From Chromobacterium subtsugae (GTDB lineage Bacteria; Pseudomonadota; Gammaproteobacteria; Burkholderiales; Chromobacteriaceae): 64,000 nucleotides of DNA. The DNA is taken from contig NZ_JYKA01000007.1 of the NCBI RefSeq assembly GCF_001676875.1, forward strand, positions 1 through 64,000, read 5' to 3'. The position numbers and the translations under genes are program-made. Positions 38,132-46,589 of the stretch are shown here, piece by piece (the first letter of the stretch is position 1; the number at the start of each line of letters is the position of its first letter). A model generated the notes under the pieces. The model made no database searches. It was given only the letters and a program-made list of their open reading frames with translations, and was not told where the DNA came from.

Positions 38132-39466
38132 TCAGCGCTTGCGCGCCTGCGCCGACAGGTTCAGATTCTGCTGGCGCAGGAAGTCGGCCACCATCTGGCC
38201 CAACAGCACATGGGTGTGCGTGGTCGGGTGCAGATTGTCCCAGAACACGTAGGCGTCGGCATTCGCGCACTCCGGCCGCGGCGTCTGCGACGAAATGTAG
38301 GGCAGGCTGGCGTTGGCCGCCACGTTCAGGCAGGGCTGGGTGGTGTTGCTCACCTGGTACTTGGCCGGATTCGTCAGCAGGTCGTTGAACATGCCGTAAG
38401 CGTCGAACAGGCTGAGCTTGAGCGCCGTGCCGTGCTTCTGCTTCAGATTGGCCACCAGCGTCGCCAGCTTGGCGTTGTAGTCCTTCACCTGCTGCGCCAG
38501 CTGCGCCGCCTTGCCGCCGGCCGAGCCGGACGGCGTGCGCGACAGGTCGGGCAGCGTCAGCACCACGATGTTGCGGCCGCCGGCGGCGATGATCTTGTCC
38601 AGCGCCTTGCCCTGGTCGGCGATCACCTGATCGACGGCGCGGCCGTAGTTGAGCAGGTCGTTGCCGCCGATCAGCATGGTGAACAGCGTGTTTTCCGGAC
38701 GGTAGCCCGGCGCCTTCTGCATGTACTGGGCCCAGGAGTCCACCTGCTGCAACAGGCCCGGCACCACCAGATGGCTGTCGGCGGCGGAACCGCCTATCGC
38801 CCAGTTGTAAAACGGCAGCTTCAGCTGGTCGGCCAGATGCTCGACCCACACCCGGCCGTTGCTGAAGCGGCCGACGTACCAGCTGCTGGCCACCGGCAGC
38901 CGCCATTGCGAGGCGCCGTACATGTTCTGGGTGTCGGACAGGCTGTCGCCGAACACCACCATGCGGTTGATCGCGTTGCCTTGGCTCGCGCTGTCCAGCG
39001 TCCAGATGGTGTGGTTGTACGACATCACGTTGTTGGCGGCGGCGAACAACGCCAGCGGACGGTTGACGCCCTGCTTGGCCAGCGTCTGCTGGCACACCGA
39101 ACGCAGCGTGTCCTGGCTGGTATCGCTGTAGAACATGTTCTTCAGCGCGACGAAGCTGCCCGACCACCAGTAGCCGTTGACGCGGTAGTAGTCGCCGCTG
39201 GACGGATCGGTGGCCCACACGTAGTCGGTCTGCGGCTGGTTGGCCACCGGACTCTTGCGGTAATAGCAGCGCAGATACGTGTAGGTGGCGCTGCCCGGCT
39301 GCGGCTTGGCCTGGCCGGCCGCGGCGCGCGCCTCGCTGCCCGACAACGGTTTGCCGGCGGAGACGACGCCGTCCAGCTCGTCGCTGGGCGGCTGCTCCGC
39401 CTGCGCCAGCGCCTGGCCGGAAGCCAGCGCGCCCAACAGCAGGGACAAAATGATGCTTGTTTTCAT
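38132..39466 (-). CDS. Secreted GDSL (SGNH) esterase, thermolabile-hemolysin type
   Basis: A 444-residue protein with a signal peptide (MKTSIILSLLLGALASGQALA), an N-terminal domain (YTYLRCYYRKS... VWATDPSSGDYYRVNG), and an SGNH hydrolase domain: Ser in VVFGDSLSDTQN, Gly in NWAIGGSA, Asn in IGGNDLLNYG, and Asp/His in FWDNLHPTTHTH. The N-terminal domain and order match Vibrio thermolabile hemolysin and Aeromonas acyltransferase, so phospholipase A or lecithinase activity is likely. A paralogue lies at 40835-42187. Confidence 0.9.
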   Translation of the reverse strand: MKTSIILSLLLGALASGQALAQAEQPPSDELDGVVSAGKPLSGSEARAAAGQAKPQPGSATYTYLRCYYRKSPVANQPQTDYVWATDPSSGDYYRVNGYWWSGSFVALKNMFYSDTSQDTLRSVCQQTLAKQGVNRPLALFAAANNVMSYNHTIWTLDSASQGNAINRMVVFGDSLSDTQNMYGASQWRLPVASSWYVGRFSNGRVWVEHLADQLKLPFYNWAIGGSAADSHLVVPGLLQQVDSWAQYMQKAPGYRPENTLFTMLIGGNDLLNYGRAVDQVIADQGKALDKIIAAGGRNIVVLTLPDLSRTPSGSAGGKAAQLAQQVKDYNAKLATLVANLKQKHGTALKLSLFDAYGMFNDLLTNPAKYQVSNTTQPCLNVAANASLPYISSQTPRPECANADAYVFWDNLHPTTHTHVLLGQMVADFLRQQNLNLSAQARKR

Positions 39467-39650
39467 GTATTCACCCGGTACCTTGTTTTTTTATCAACGG
39501 GATAGCTCTCTCGCCGCCTGCGCCGACATGCCGTCCGGGCAGGTGCGGGGCCCCGTGTCAAACATCATACCAAGCAAATATATTTAAAATAAAACGTTAA
39601 TTTTAAACAAATTAACTGATTTAATCGCAAATTGTCCTGGATCAAACCGA

Positions 39651-39683
39651 GAAAAAGCCGCCCTGGCATAGGGCGGCTTTTTC
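39651..39683. terminator. Bidirectional terminator
   Basis: GAAAAAGCCGCCCT, loop GGCAT, AGGGCGGCTTTTTC: a perfect 14-base stem ending the rlmI-like gene on the minus strand. Positions 39467-39640 next to it are A/T-rich and should hold the promoter of the first GDSL gene. Confidence 0.92.
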
Positions 39684-39708
39684 AGCTCGCAACAAATGAG
39701 AATGCGTC

Positions 39709-40722
39709 TCAAACGTGCAGCAGGACTATCTTCAGCGGGGGTTTGCCGTCGGCGCTGGGAAAGTCGGCGTCGGGAGCGATCCACTCCGCCGCACGCACCT
39801 CGCGGCCGGCTTTCGCCGCGCTGCGCTTCAAGGCTTCCAGCCAGGTTTCGCCATTCACTTCTGCAACATTATTGCAACAAATCAGCGCGCCGCCGGCCGC
39901 GGTGGCCAGCAAGGCGGGCTTGAACAGCGCCTGATAGTCGTTGACCAGGTCCACCACGCCGAACGGGCTCTTGGAGTAGCGCGGCGGGTCGAGGAACACC
40001 AGGTCGAACTGGCGCGCCTCCAGCTTGGGGAAGGGCGGCATCTTCTTGCCGCGCACCCGCTCCGCCTGGCCCAGGCCCGACAGCTGGCGCAGCGCGGCGA
40101 ACACGTCGCTGTGCAGGCAGCGCGGCCGGGTGGCCAGCAGGTTCAGCTTGGCGTTGGCGCGGCCGACGCTGAGGCTGGATTCGGCGAAATCGACGTTCAG
40201 CACGAAGCTGGCGCCGGCCTTGGCCGCCGCCACGCCGACGCCGCAGGTGTAGGAGAACAGGTTGAGCACGCTCTTGCCTTCAGCCAGCTGCATCACGCGG
40301 CGGCGCGCGGCGCGCAGGTCGAGGAATAGCCAGGGGTCCTGGCCCTTGTGGCGCGCCTGGTAATGGAAGGCCACGCCGTTCTCGCGGATGGCGACGTCCT
40401 GTTCGGCTACCGCCTGTTCGGCCAGCGGCAGCGCGTTGCGGATGCGGGAATGGGATTCGCTGCGGTCGTTGTAGACCAGCGCCAGCTCCGGCAGCGTTTG
40501 CCGGTAGTAAGCGCGGATCTCGGCCAGCTCTTCCTCGCTCAGCGGCTGGTGGAAGCTCTGCACCAGGATCTGCTCGCCGTAGCGGTCTACGGTCAGGCCG
40601 GACGCGCCTTCCACGCTGCCGTGGAACAGCCGGTAGCAGTTGGTGTCTTCGGCGGCCAGGCGCTCTATCAATTCGGCGCGCGCCGCGGCGGCGCGGCTGA
40701 GGAGTTCGGTCAGGGTGGACAT
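39709..40722 (-). CDS. Class I SAM-dependent rRNA methyltransferase (RlmI-like)
   Basis: A 337-residue enzyme of the RlmI/RlmK family that makes 5-methylcytosine or related marks in 23S rRNA. SAM site NLFSYTCGVGVAAAKAG (motif I) and catalytic-type FLDPPRYSKSPFG (motif IV) are clear; DGLTVDRYGEQ-like text (GLTVDRYGEQILVQSF) is also family typical. The ATG at 40722 is chosen from the family N-terminus; the frame is open upstream. Confidence 0.82.
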   Translation of the reverse strand: MSTLTELLSRAAAARAELIERLAAEDTNCYRLFHGSVEGASGLTVDRYGEQILVQSFHQPLSEEELAEIRAYYRQTLPELALVYNDRSESHSRIRNALPLAEQAVAEQDVAIRENGVAFHYQARHKGQDPWLFLDLRAARRRVMQLAEGKSVLNLFSYTCGVGVAAAKAGASFVLNVDFAESSLSVGRANAKLNLLATRPRCLHSDVFAALRQLSGLGQAERVRGKKMPPFPKLEARQFDLVFLDPPRYSKSPFGVVDLVNDYQALFKPALLATAAGGALICCNNVAEVNGETWLEALKRSAAKAGREVRAAEWIAPDADFPSADGKPPLKIVLLHV

Positions 40723-40834
40723 GGGGACTTTCGGTTCGGTTCCAGGCCGGGCCGCGGCATGCGCCGCGGCCGGTAAAACCCGGATTGTAAGCCCTGGCGG
40801 GCGGCGCACCAAGCGCGCCGCCCGCTTCATGCCC

Positions 40835-42187
40835 TTAGCGCAGCGTCTTCAGCGCCGGGAAGGCGCTGCCGGACGCGTTCAGGAAGTCGGCCACCGCATT
40901 GCCCAGCAGCAGATGGGTATGGGTGGTCGGATGCAGCGTGTCCCAAAACACGAAGGTGTCGGCATTGCCGCAGTTGGCGCGCGGCGACTGGCTTTGCATG
41001 TAGTTCAGCGACGAATCGGTGTTGATGTTGAGGCAGGACTGGGTGGTGTTGCTCACCTGGTACTTGGCCGGATTGGTCAGCAGATCGCCGAACAGCGCGT
41101 AGCTGTCGAACACCTGGATATTGACGCCGTACTGCTGGCGCAGCGAAACGGCCAGCGCGTCCAGCTTCTGGTTGTAGTCCAGCACCTGCGCCGCCACCGT
41201 GGCGCCGCCGCTCTTCAGCTGGAACACCGGCGCGCGCGACACGTCGGGCAGCTTCAGCAGCAGGATGTTGCGGGCGCCGGAGCCGATCAGATTCGTCAGC
41301 GCCTGCTGCTGGCCGGCGATCACCTTGTCCGGCGTGCTGCCGTAGTTGACCAGATCGTTGCCGCCTATCCACATGGTGAACAGCGTGGTGGCCGGATTGT
41401 AGTTGGGCGCCTGCTGCATGTACTGCTGCCAGGACTGCACCTGCTGCACCACGCCCGGAATCACCAGCTTCTGCGTGGTCACGCCCGCGCCGCCTATCGC
41501 CCAGTTGTACAGCGGCAGCTGCAGCCGCGACGCCAGGTACTCCACCCACACCGGGCCGTTGCTGAAGTGGCCGATGAACCAGCTGTTGCGGTTGGGCAGC
41601 GTCCACTGCGAGGCGTTATAGACGTTCTGGTTGTCGGACAGGCTATCGCCGAAGGCGATGATCTTGTTGATGCGGCTGCCCTGCCCGGCCTGGTCATTGC
41701 TCCACACCGTGTAGTTGAAGGACATGGCGTTGTCGGCGGCGAACACCATCGCCGGCGCCTGGTTGATGCCCTTCTTGGCCAGCGTGCCCTGGCAGACCGA
41801 ACGCAGCGCGTCCTGCGTCGCGTCGCTGTAGAACATGTTCTTCCAGTCCAGGATGCTGCTGGACCACCAGTGGCCGTTCAGCCGGTAGTAATCGCCGCTG
41901 GAGGGATCCAGCGCCCAGACGTAGTCGGTGGTCGGCTGGGTATTGCCGGCGCCGGTGCGGTAGTAGCAGCGCAGATAGGTGTAGGTGGCCGGACCGGGCA
42001 CCGCGGCGGCGCTGAGGCGAGCGGCCGCCGGCTTGGCCTTGGGCAGGCCTTGCTTGAGCAGCTCGGCGCGGCTGAGCGGGCCGGACGGCGACAGGATGCG
42101 GCCGTAGCGGGCATCCGGCTGAACAGGTTCATTGCCGGCGACAGCCAGCGAAGACAGGGTCAAACCCAGCAGCAACCACGATTTCAT
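40835..42187 (-). CDS. Secreted GDSL (SGNH) esterase, paralogue of 38132-39466
   Basis: A 450-residue protein of the same architecture: signal peptide (MKSWLLLGLTLSSLAVAG), YTYLRCYYRTGAG domain, then FGDSLSDNQNVY, IGGNDLVNYG and FWDTLHPTTHTHLLLG with all SGNH residues. The two proteins share long identical stretches (for example FGDLLTNPAKYQVSNTTQ), so they arose by duplication; the methyltransferase gene now separates them. Strong SD GGAGGAG at the ATG 42187. No terminator is obvious beyond its stop. Confidence 0.9.
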   Translation of the reverse strand: MKSWLLLGLTLSSLAVAGNEPVQPDARYGRILSPSGPLSRAELLKQGLPKAKPAAARLSAAAVPGPATYTYLRCYYRTGAGNTQPTTDYVWALDPSSGDYYRLNGHWWSSSILDWKNMFYSDATQDALRSVCQGTLAKKGINQAPAMVFAADNAMSFNYTVWSNDQAGQGSRINKIIAFGDSLSDNQNVYNASQWTLPNRNSWFIGHFSNGPVWVEYLASRLQLPLYNWAIGGAGVTTQKLVIPGVVQQVQSWQQYMQQAPNYNPATTLFTMWIGGNDLVNYGSTPDKVIAGQQQALTNLIGSGARNILLLKLPDVSRAPVFQLKSGGATVAAQVLDYNQKLDALAVSLRQQYGVNIQVFDSYALFGDLLTNPAKYQVSNTTQSCLNINTDSSLNYMQSQSPRANCGNADTFVFWDTLHPTTHTHLLLGNAVADFLNASGSAFPALKTLR

Positions 42188-42274
42188 GCGTTCTCCTCCG
42201 TGTAGGTGTAATGGAACGGCCGCGCGTCCGACTAATGACACGCAGCAGCTACATTAAGAAGAGAATATGAATTT

Positions 42275-42304
42275 TGTATATGGCGAATCATGACGTTGCG
42301 GTAA
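42275..42304 (-). promoter_or_regulatory. Candidate promoter of the second GDSL esterase
   Basis: On the minus strand TTACCG (42299-42304), 18-base spacer, TATACA (42275-42280), in an A/T-rich stretch (42250-42335) about 90 bases before the ATG. Confidence 0.35.
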
Positions 42305-42428
42305 AAATTAGATTAAACGCTCGATTTATTGTCGCCTTATCGCCAGCGCAGCACGCGGATGCCGCCGCCGCGCGTTTTACCCCCGTATGCCATATTGAAA
42401 CTGCCCGCCACCCGCTAGTGAGGACGCC

Positions 42429-43304
42429 ATGCAAGCCAGCCGCGAACTGCTGAAAACCCTGTATACGATGGCCATGCTGGTCGAAGCCCGCGACGCCTAC
42501 ACCGGCGGCCACCTGTGGCGCGTGTCGCGCTACAGCCATCTGCTGGCCGAAGACCTGCATCTGCCGCAGCCGGAAGTGGAACGCATCGCGCTGGGCGGTT
42601 TCCTGCACGACCTGGGCAAGATAGGCGTGCCGGACGCGGTGCTGAACAAGCCGGACCGGCTCAGCGACGAGGAATACGAGGTGATCAAGACCCATCCGCG
42701 CGTCGGCGCCGATCTGCTGCGCGACCACCCGTTGGCCGAACTGGTGATGGACGCGGTGCTATGCCACCACGAAACCCCCGACGGCAACGGCTACCCGCAG
42801 CGGCTGGCCGGCAAGGCCATCCCGCTGGTGGCGCGCATCGTAGGCATCACCGACGCCTTCGACGCGATGACCAGCACCCGCCCCTACCGCCAGGGCATGC
42901 CGCTGCCAAAAGCGCTGGCCATCCTGGAAGAAAACCTGGGCCGCCAGTTCGACCAGGAATTGGGCAGCCGCTTCATCCAGCTGGGGCGCAGCGGCCGGCT
43001 GGACGGGGTGCTGGGCCACAGCGAGCCGGGCATTCCGATGCAGAGCTGCCTGGCCTGCGGCCCCATCATCGCGGTGCCCGGCAGCGCGGCCGATGGCGAC
43101 GAGATCTTCTGTCCCAGCTGCGCCGGCGGCTACCGGCTGCGCCGCGGCAACGGCCAGCTATCGCTCGCCCCGTCGGGCAACCGCGACCCGGTCAAGGCCC
43201 GGCAGCCGCGCGCCGACAGCGGCCTGATAGACAGCCTGCTGCAGGGCAGCGGCCCATTGCGCGCCCGCAGCAAGCCCGGCTTGCTGGACTTGTTGTTCGG
43301 TTGA
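42429..43304 (+). CDS. HD-GYP phosphodiesterase with C-terminal four-cysteine motif
   Basis: A 291-residue protein with no N-terminal sensor: the HD-GYP domain starts almost at residue 1, HD at 60-61 (FLHDLGKIG) and HHETPDGNGYP at 113-123. After it comes CxxC (207-210) and CxxC (228-231), arranged like a zinc ribbon, then a basic tail. Cyclic-di-GMP hydrolysis is likely; the zinc-ribbon-like addition is unusual. SD GAGGA precedes the ATG. Confidence 0.88.
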   Translation: MQASRELLKTLYTMAMLVEARDAYTGGHLWRVSRYSHLLAEDLHLPQPEVERIALGGFLHDLGKIGVPDAVLNKPDRLSDEEYEVIKTHPRVGADLLRDHPLAELVMDAVLCHHETPDGNGYPQRLAGKAIPLVARIVGITDAFDAMTSTRPYRQGMPLPKALAILEENLGRQFDQELGSRFIQLGRSGRLDGVLGHSEPGIPMQSCLACGPIIAVPGSAADGDEIFCPSCAGGYRLRRGNGQLSLAPSGNRDPVKARQPRADSGLIDSLLQGSGPLRARSKPGLLDLLFG

Positions 43305-43403
43305 CCCCGTGACCTGGAAACAGGTCATCAAAATTGCCGTTTAAATGTCAGTGGTATAGATTGAGGATATCTCGCGCCACGCGACCGCGCGCAGGAGCCG
43401 ACC

Positions 43404-44345
43404 ATGCACCCCCTCCACCCCAATCTGCAGCCCTGGCTGGCCGAATACAACCTCGCCCTCAAGCAGAAGGCGGACGCGGGCTACAAGGCCACCGCCATCG
43501 GCGCGCGCGAAGCGCTGGCCGAATTGACCCGCCAGCAAGTCGCCGCCGGCCCCGCCATCGCCTGGGTCAACGACGATCTGGCCCCGGGCGGCGAATACCG
43601 CGTGCCGGTGCGCATCTACCACCCGGAACCGCGCCGGCCGCTGCCGGTGCTGGTTTTCCTGCACGGCGGCGGCCACATGGCCGGCAGCGTCAGCGTCTAC
43701 GATCCGATCTGCCGCCGGCTGGCGGCCGCCAGCCGCCATATCGTGGTGGCGGCCGAATACCGGCTGGCGCCGGAAAACCCCTACCCGGCCGGCCTGAACG
43801 ACGCCGCCAGCGTGGTGAAGGGCGTGTGGGATGTGCTGGATGAACGCCGGCTGCCCTATCGCAGGCAGCTGGCGCTGGCCGGCGATTCGGCCGGCGGCGC
43901 GCTATGCGCCAGCCTGAGCGGCAAGGCTGCGGCTGACGGCGCCGAGCCGGGCATCGCCCGCCAGGTGTTGATCTACCCTTGCGTCGATTACACGCTGGCC
44001 CAGCCATCGGTGGCCGAGAACGGCGACGGCTATTTTCTCACCGCCAATCGCACCGAGTGGTATTTCGACCAGTACTTCCAGCATGACGAGGATCGCCGCC
44101 AAGCCTCGCCGCTGTATTGGCCAGCCGCGCCGAATCCGCCCGCCACGCTGCTGATCACCGCCGGACGCGACCCGCTGCGCGACCAGGGCCTGCAATACGG
44201 CAACCAGCTGAAAGCCGCCGGCGCCCAGGTCGAGCAGCTGCACCTGGACGACCAGATGCACGCCTTTCTCAACATGGAGGCGCTGGTGCCGGAGGTGTGC
44301 CAGCTGGTCTACCGCCGCATCGGTGCCTTTCTCAACGCCGAATGA
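43404..44345 (+). CDS. Alpha/beta hydrolase of the hormone-sensitive-lipase family
   Basis: A 313-residue carboxylesterase-type enzyme: oxyanion-hole motif HGGGHMAG, nucleophile in GDSAGGALC, Asp in AGRDPLRDQG and His in DQMHAFLN. All catalytic residues are present. No signal peptide, so it is cytoplasmic. SD GCAGGAG. Confidence 0.9.
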   Translation: MHPLHPNLQPWLAEYNLALKQKADAGYKATAIGAREALAELTRQQVAAGPAIAWVNDDLAPGGEYRVPVRIYHPEPRRPLPVLVFLHGGGHMAGSVSVYDPICRRLAAASRHIVVAAEYRLAPENPYPAGLNDAASVVKGVWDVLDERRLPYRRQLALAGDSAGGALCASLSGKAAADGAEPGIARQVLIYPCVDYTLAQPSVAENGDGYFLTANRTEWYFDQYFQHDEDRRQASPLYWPAAPNPPATLLITAGRDPLRDQGLQYGNQLKAAGAQVEQLHLDDQMHAFLNMEALVPEVCQLVYRRIGAFLNAE

Positions 44346-44413
44346 CACACCCGCCCCGGCGACGCTGAAGCGGGTCAGCTTCGACGCGCCGCGCGGCGGC
44401 GGGCATCATCGCC

Positions 44414-44998
44414 TCAATAGTTTTCCGGGAAGAAGTGGCGCTCGGTCAGCTCGATCAGGATGTGCAGCACCTTGATGTGCAGTTCCTGCACCCGGTCGGC
44501 GTACTGGCCGCCGGGGGTGTTGACGTAAACGTCGGCCAGCGGCTCCAGCTTGGTGCCGGCGCGGCCGGTGAGGATGATCACCTTGACCCCCAATTCGCGC
44601 GCGGTTTCGGCGGCGCGGACGATGTTGCGGCTGTTGCCGCTGGTGCTCAGCCCCAGCAGCACGTCGCCGGCGCGGGCGTGGCTTTCCAGGTAGCGGGCGA
44701 AGATCTCGTCGTAACCGTAGTCGTTGCCCACGCAGCTGATGTGGCTGGGGTCGCTGATGGCGATGGCGGCCATGCCGCGGCGGTTATTGCGGTAGCGGCC
44801 GGTCAGTTCCTCGGCGAAGTGCATCGCGTCGCACATCGAGCCGCCGTTGCCGCAGGAAAACACCCGGCCGCCCGCTTCCAGCGCGGCGATGATGGCCGCG
44901 CCCGCGGCCTCGATGCCGGCCAACGCCTCGGCATTGTCCAGCAGGTTGTCGAGCGCCGACTTGGCCTCGCTGAGGCTGGCGTGGATATGTGATTTCAT
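44414..44998 (-). CDS. gmhA: Phosphoheptose isomerase GmhA
   Basis: A 194-residue SIS-domain enzyme converting sedoheptulose-7-phosphate to D-glycero-D-manno-heptose-7-phosphate, the first step to the heptose of the lipopolysaccharide core. Conserved CGNGGSMCDAMHFAEELTGRYR, STSGNSRNIVRAA and the C-terminal QELHIKVLHILIELTE with metal-binding residues are present. Last ordinary chromosomal gene before the tail cluster. Confidence 0.93.
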   Translation of the reverse strand: MKSHIHASLSEAKSALDNLLDNAEALAGIEAAGAAIIAALEAGGRVFSCGNGGSMCDAMHFAEELTGRYRNNRRGMAAIAISDPSHISCVGNDYGYDEIFARYLESHARAGDVLLGLSTSGNSRNIVRAAETARELGVKVIILTGRAGTKLEPLADVYVNTPGGQYADRVQELHIKVLHILIELTERHFFPENY

Positions 44999-45058
44999 AG
45001 CGGTTGCGGTCTCCAGTATCAGCTTGTCAGTTTACTTCATCGCGCCGGGAGGCGGCGC

Positions 45059-45811
45059 TCAGGCGATCTGCCTGCCGAACCACACCACCCGGCCGATGAC
45101 CTCGAATTCCCCGGCGGCGCGCGCCAGGTCCACGGTAAAGGTTTCATACAGCGGATTGGCGCTCTTCACCTGCACCGCGCCGCCCGGCAGCCGCTGCAGC
45201 TGCTTGACGAAGATGTCCTCGCCGATGCGGATCACGAACAAACCTTCGCCGGGATGGCGTTCCGCGGTGTTGATCAGGATGGTGTCGCGGTCTTCCAGCA
45301 CGCCGCTCATGCTGTCGCCCTTGACGCTGATCACCGCCAGGTCGCGCGGCGAGGCGTTCAGGTGGTTTTTCACCCAATAGCGGCGAAACGCCATATAGAA
45401 CAGCGGCTGTTCGTCGCAGGCGGCGGTTCCAAAGCCGGCCGACGCCCTCAGGTTATAACGCGGGATGAAACAGAACTCCTCGCGCACGCCGTCCGGAACG
45501 AAATGCTCGTCCTCCGACCCGCGCATCGGTTCCAAACGCGCGGCCTCGACCGCGATCTCTTCCGCCGCCGCGCCGGCAGCGGCATCGGCCTGGGCCGGCT
45601 CCTCGCCATGGAGCAGCCACTCCAGCCGGCAGCCGCTGCTGCTGGCGATCTTCTGCGCCGTGGCCAGCCGCGGCACGCCGCCCTTGTACCACATATTGGT
45701 GAACGAACCCTTGTTGATGCCCATGCGGGCCGCCCAGGCATAAGGCTTTTCCGCACCGATCAGCAGTTCCAGCCGTTGCCGGAAGTCGGGCTGCTGCAAG
45801 GAATTTTCCAT
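45059..45811 (-). CDS. S24-type self-cleaving repressor (CI/PrtR-like)
   Basis: A 250-residue repressor: N-terminal helix-turn-helix (about 10-65; YAWAARMGINKGSFTNMWYKG) and a C-terminal S24 peptidase domain with the Ala125-Gly126 cleavage bond (LRASAGFG), nucleophile Ser167 (KGDSMSG) and Lys203 (DIFVKQLQ). It should be inactivated by RecA after DNA damage, releasing the tail cluster. The ATG at 45811 has GGAG seven bases upstream, better than the ATG at 45823. Confidence 0.92.
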   Translation of the reverse strand: MENSLQQPDFRQRLELLIGAEKPYAWAARMGINKGSFTNMWYKGGVPRLATAQKIASSSGCRLEWLLHGEEPAQADAAAGAAAEEIAVEAARLEPMRGSEDEHFVPDGVREEFCFIPRYNLRASAGFGTAACDEQPLFYMAFRRYWVKNHLNASPRDLAVISVKGDSMSGVLEDRDTILINTAERHPGEGLFVIRIGEDIFVKQLQRLPGGAVQVKSANPLYETFTVDLARAAGEFEVIGRVVWFGRQIA

Positions 45812-46143
45812 ATAGAACTCCATCAGAACTCGATCATGGCCAAAGCCATCCGTCAGAGTACTATTTCATGAACACCCCGTCGACTGCGACTGACACCGAT
45901 AGTGACATTCCATCGCTTGCTCAGTTCTAAAATACAGCTTAAAATGGCAACCATACTGCATAACAAGTTACACAAATTTAATAAAGTCTTTGTTTAGAAC
46001 CATGATGGACAGGGTGATTACTACGGTTCCAAAACAGATTCTACAACCGGAGGGACGCAGCGCATGCCGGCCTCTGCTCGAATTATAACTCTTTTAGAAC
46101 TTCATGTCTGCCAAGGCCATTTGGGACCCAAGGAGTATCCGCG
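45812..46143. promoter_or_regulatory. Switch region between repressor and Mor-family activator
   Basis: A 332-base A/T-rich spacer with no long frame. A GTTCTAAAA-type motif recurs: GTTCTAAAA (45924-45932), TTTAGAAC inverted (45993-46000), GTTCCAAAA (46026-46034), TTTTAGAAC inverted (46092-46100), and TATAGAAC at the repressor start (45811-45818). These are the best candidates for repressor operators. CTGACA at 45890 sits exactly 38 bases before TAAAAT, the spacing seen in the late elements. Confidence 0.6.
45917..45945 (+). promoter_or_regulatory. Candidate promoter for the activator, with an operator in its spacer
   Basis: TTGCTC (45917-45922), 17-base spacer, TAAAAT (45940-45945). The GTTCTAAAA motif fills the spacer, so repressor bound there would block RNA polymerase. 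Confidence 0.5.
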
Positions 46144-46147
46144 ATGA
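46064..46147 (+). CDS. Possible 27-codon leader reading frame coupled to the activator
   Basis: ATG at 46064 follows GGAGGG by nine bases; the frame (MPASARIITLLELHVCQGHL...) runs to a TGA that overlaps the activator's ATG (ATGA, 46144-46147). The arrangement suggests translational coupling, but the peptide matches nothing I know and could be chance. Confidence 0.3.
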   Translation: MPASARIITLLELHVCQGHLGPKEYPR

Positions 46148-46563
46148 ACGCTACTGCGCACTTTCCCGCTCTTCCCGCCACCATGCAACTGGTCGCCCAG
46201 CTGATAGGCATGCCGCGCACCCTGCAATTGGTGCAGGCGCTGGGCGGCACCACCCTGCCGTTTTCCAAGAACCAGAGCCGCGCCGGCCAGTTGCGCTTCG
46301 CCGCGCTGGTGGACGTGATCGGCCAGGACGCCGCGGAACTGCTGACCCGCCACTTCGGCGGCGACATCCTCTACATCCCGCGCTGCAGCCAGGCGCTGCG
46401 CCAGGCGCGCAACCAGCAGCTGATCCGCGACTTCGACGCGCTGCTGATCGACGGCCTGGGCGCCAACGAAGCCGTCGGCCTGCTGGCGATGCGCTACCGC
46501 CTCAGCGACCGCATGATCTGGCGCGTGCTGAAAACCCCGCCGGCCCCGCACGAGGTGCACTGA
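46144..46563 (+). CDS. Mor/C-family transcription activator of late genes
   Basis: A 139-residue protein with the Mor signature: RHFGGDILYIPRCSQALRQARNQQLIRDFDALLIDGLGANEAVGLLAMRYRLSDRMIWRVLKTP, i.e. a dimer domain with the GG...IYIP turn and a C-terminal helix-turn-helix. In phage Mu, Mor and C activate the middle and late promoters. SD AAGGAG. First gene of the rightward tail cluster; presumably held off by the S24 repressor. Confidence 0.85.
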   Translation: MNATAHFPALPATMQLVAQLIGMPRTLQLVQALGGTTLPFSKNQSRAGQLRFAALVDVIGQDAAELLTRHFGGDILYIPRCSQALRQARNQQLIRDFDALLIDGLGANEAVGLLAMRYRLSDRMIWRVLKTPPAPHEVH

Positions 46564-46589
46564 TTATCCACCGGCAAAGGAGTCCCCGC

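Noticed and set aside
36057-39218. A 1053-codon open frame on the minus strand
   Set aside because: Antisense to the permease and running through the GDSL gene in another frame; composition is Gln/Arg/His/Ala-rich without any domain, as expected of a high-GC shadow.
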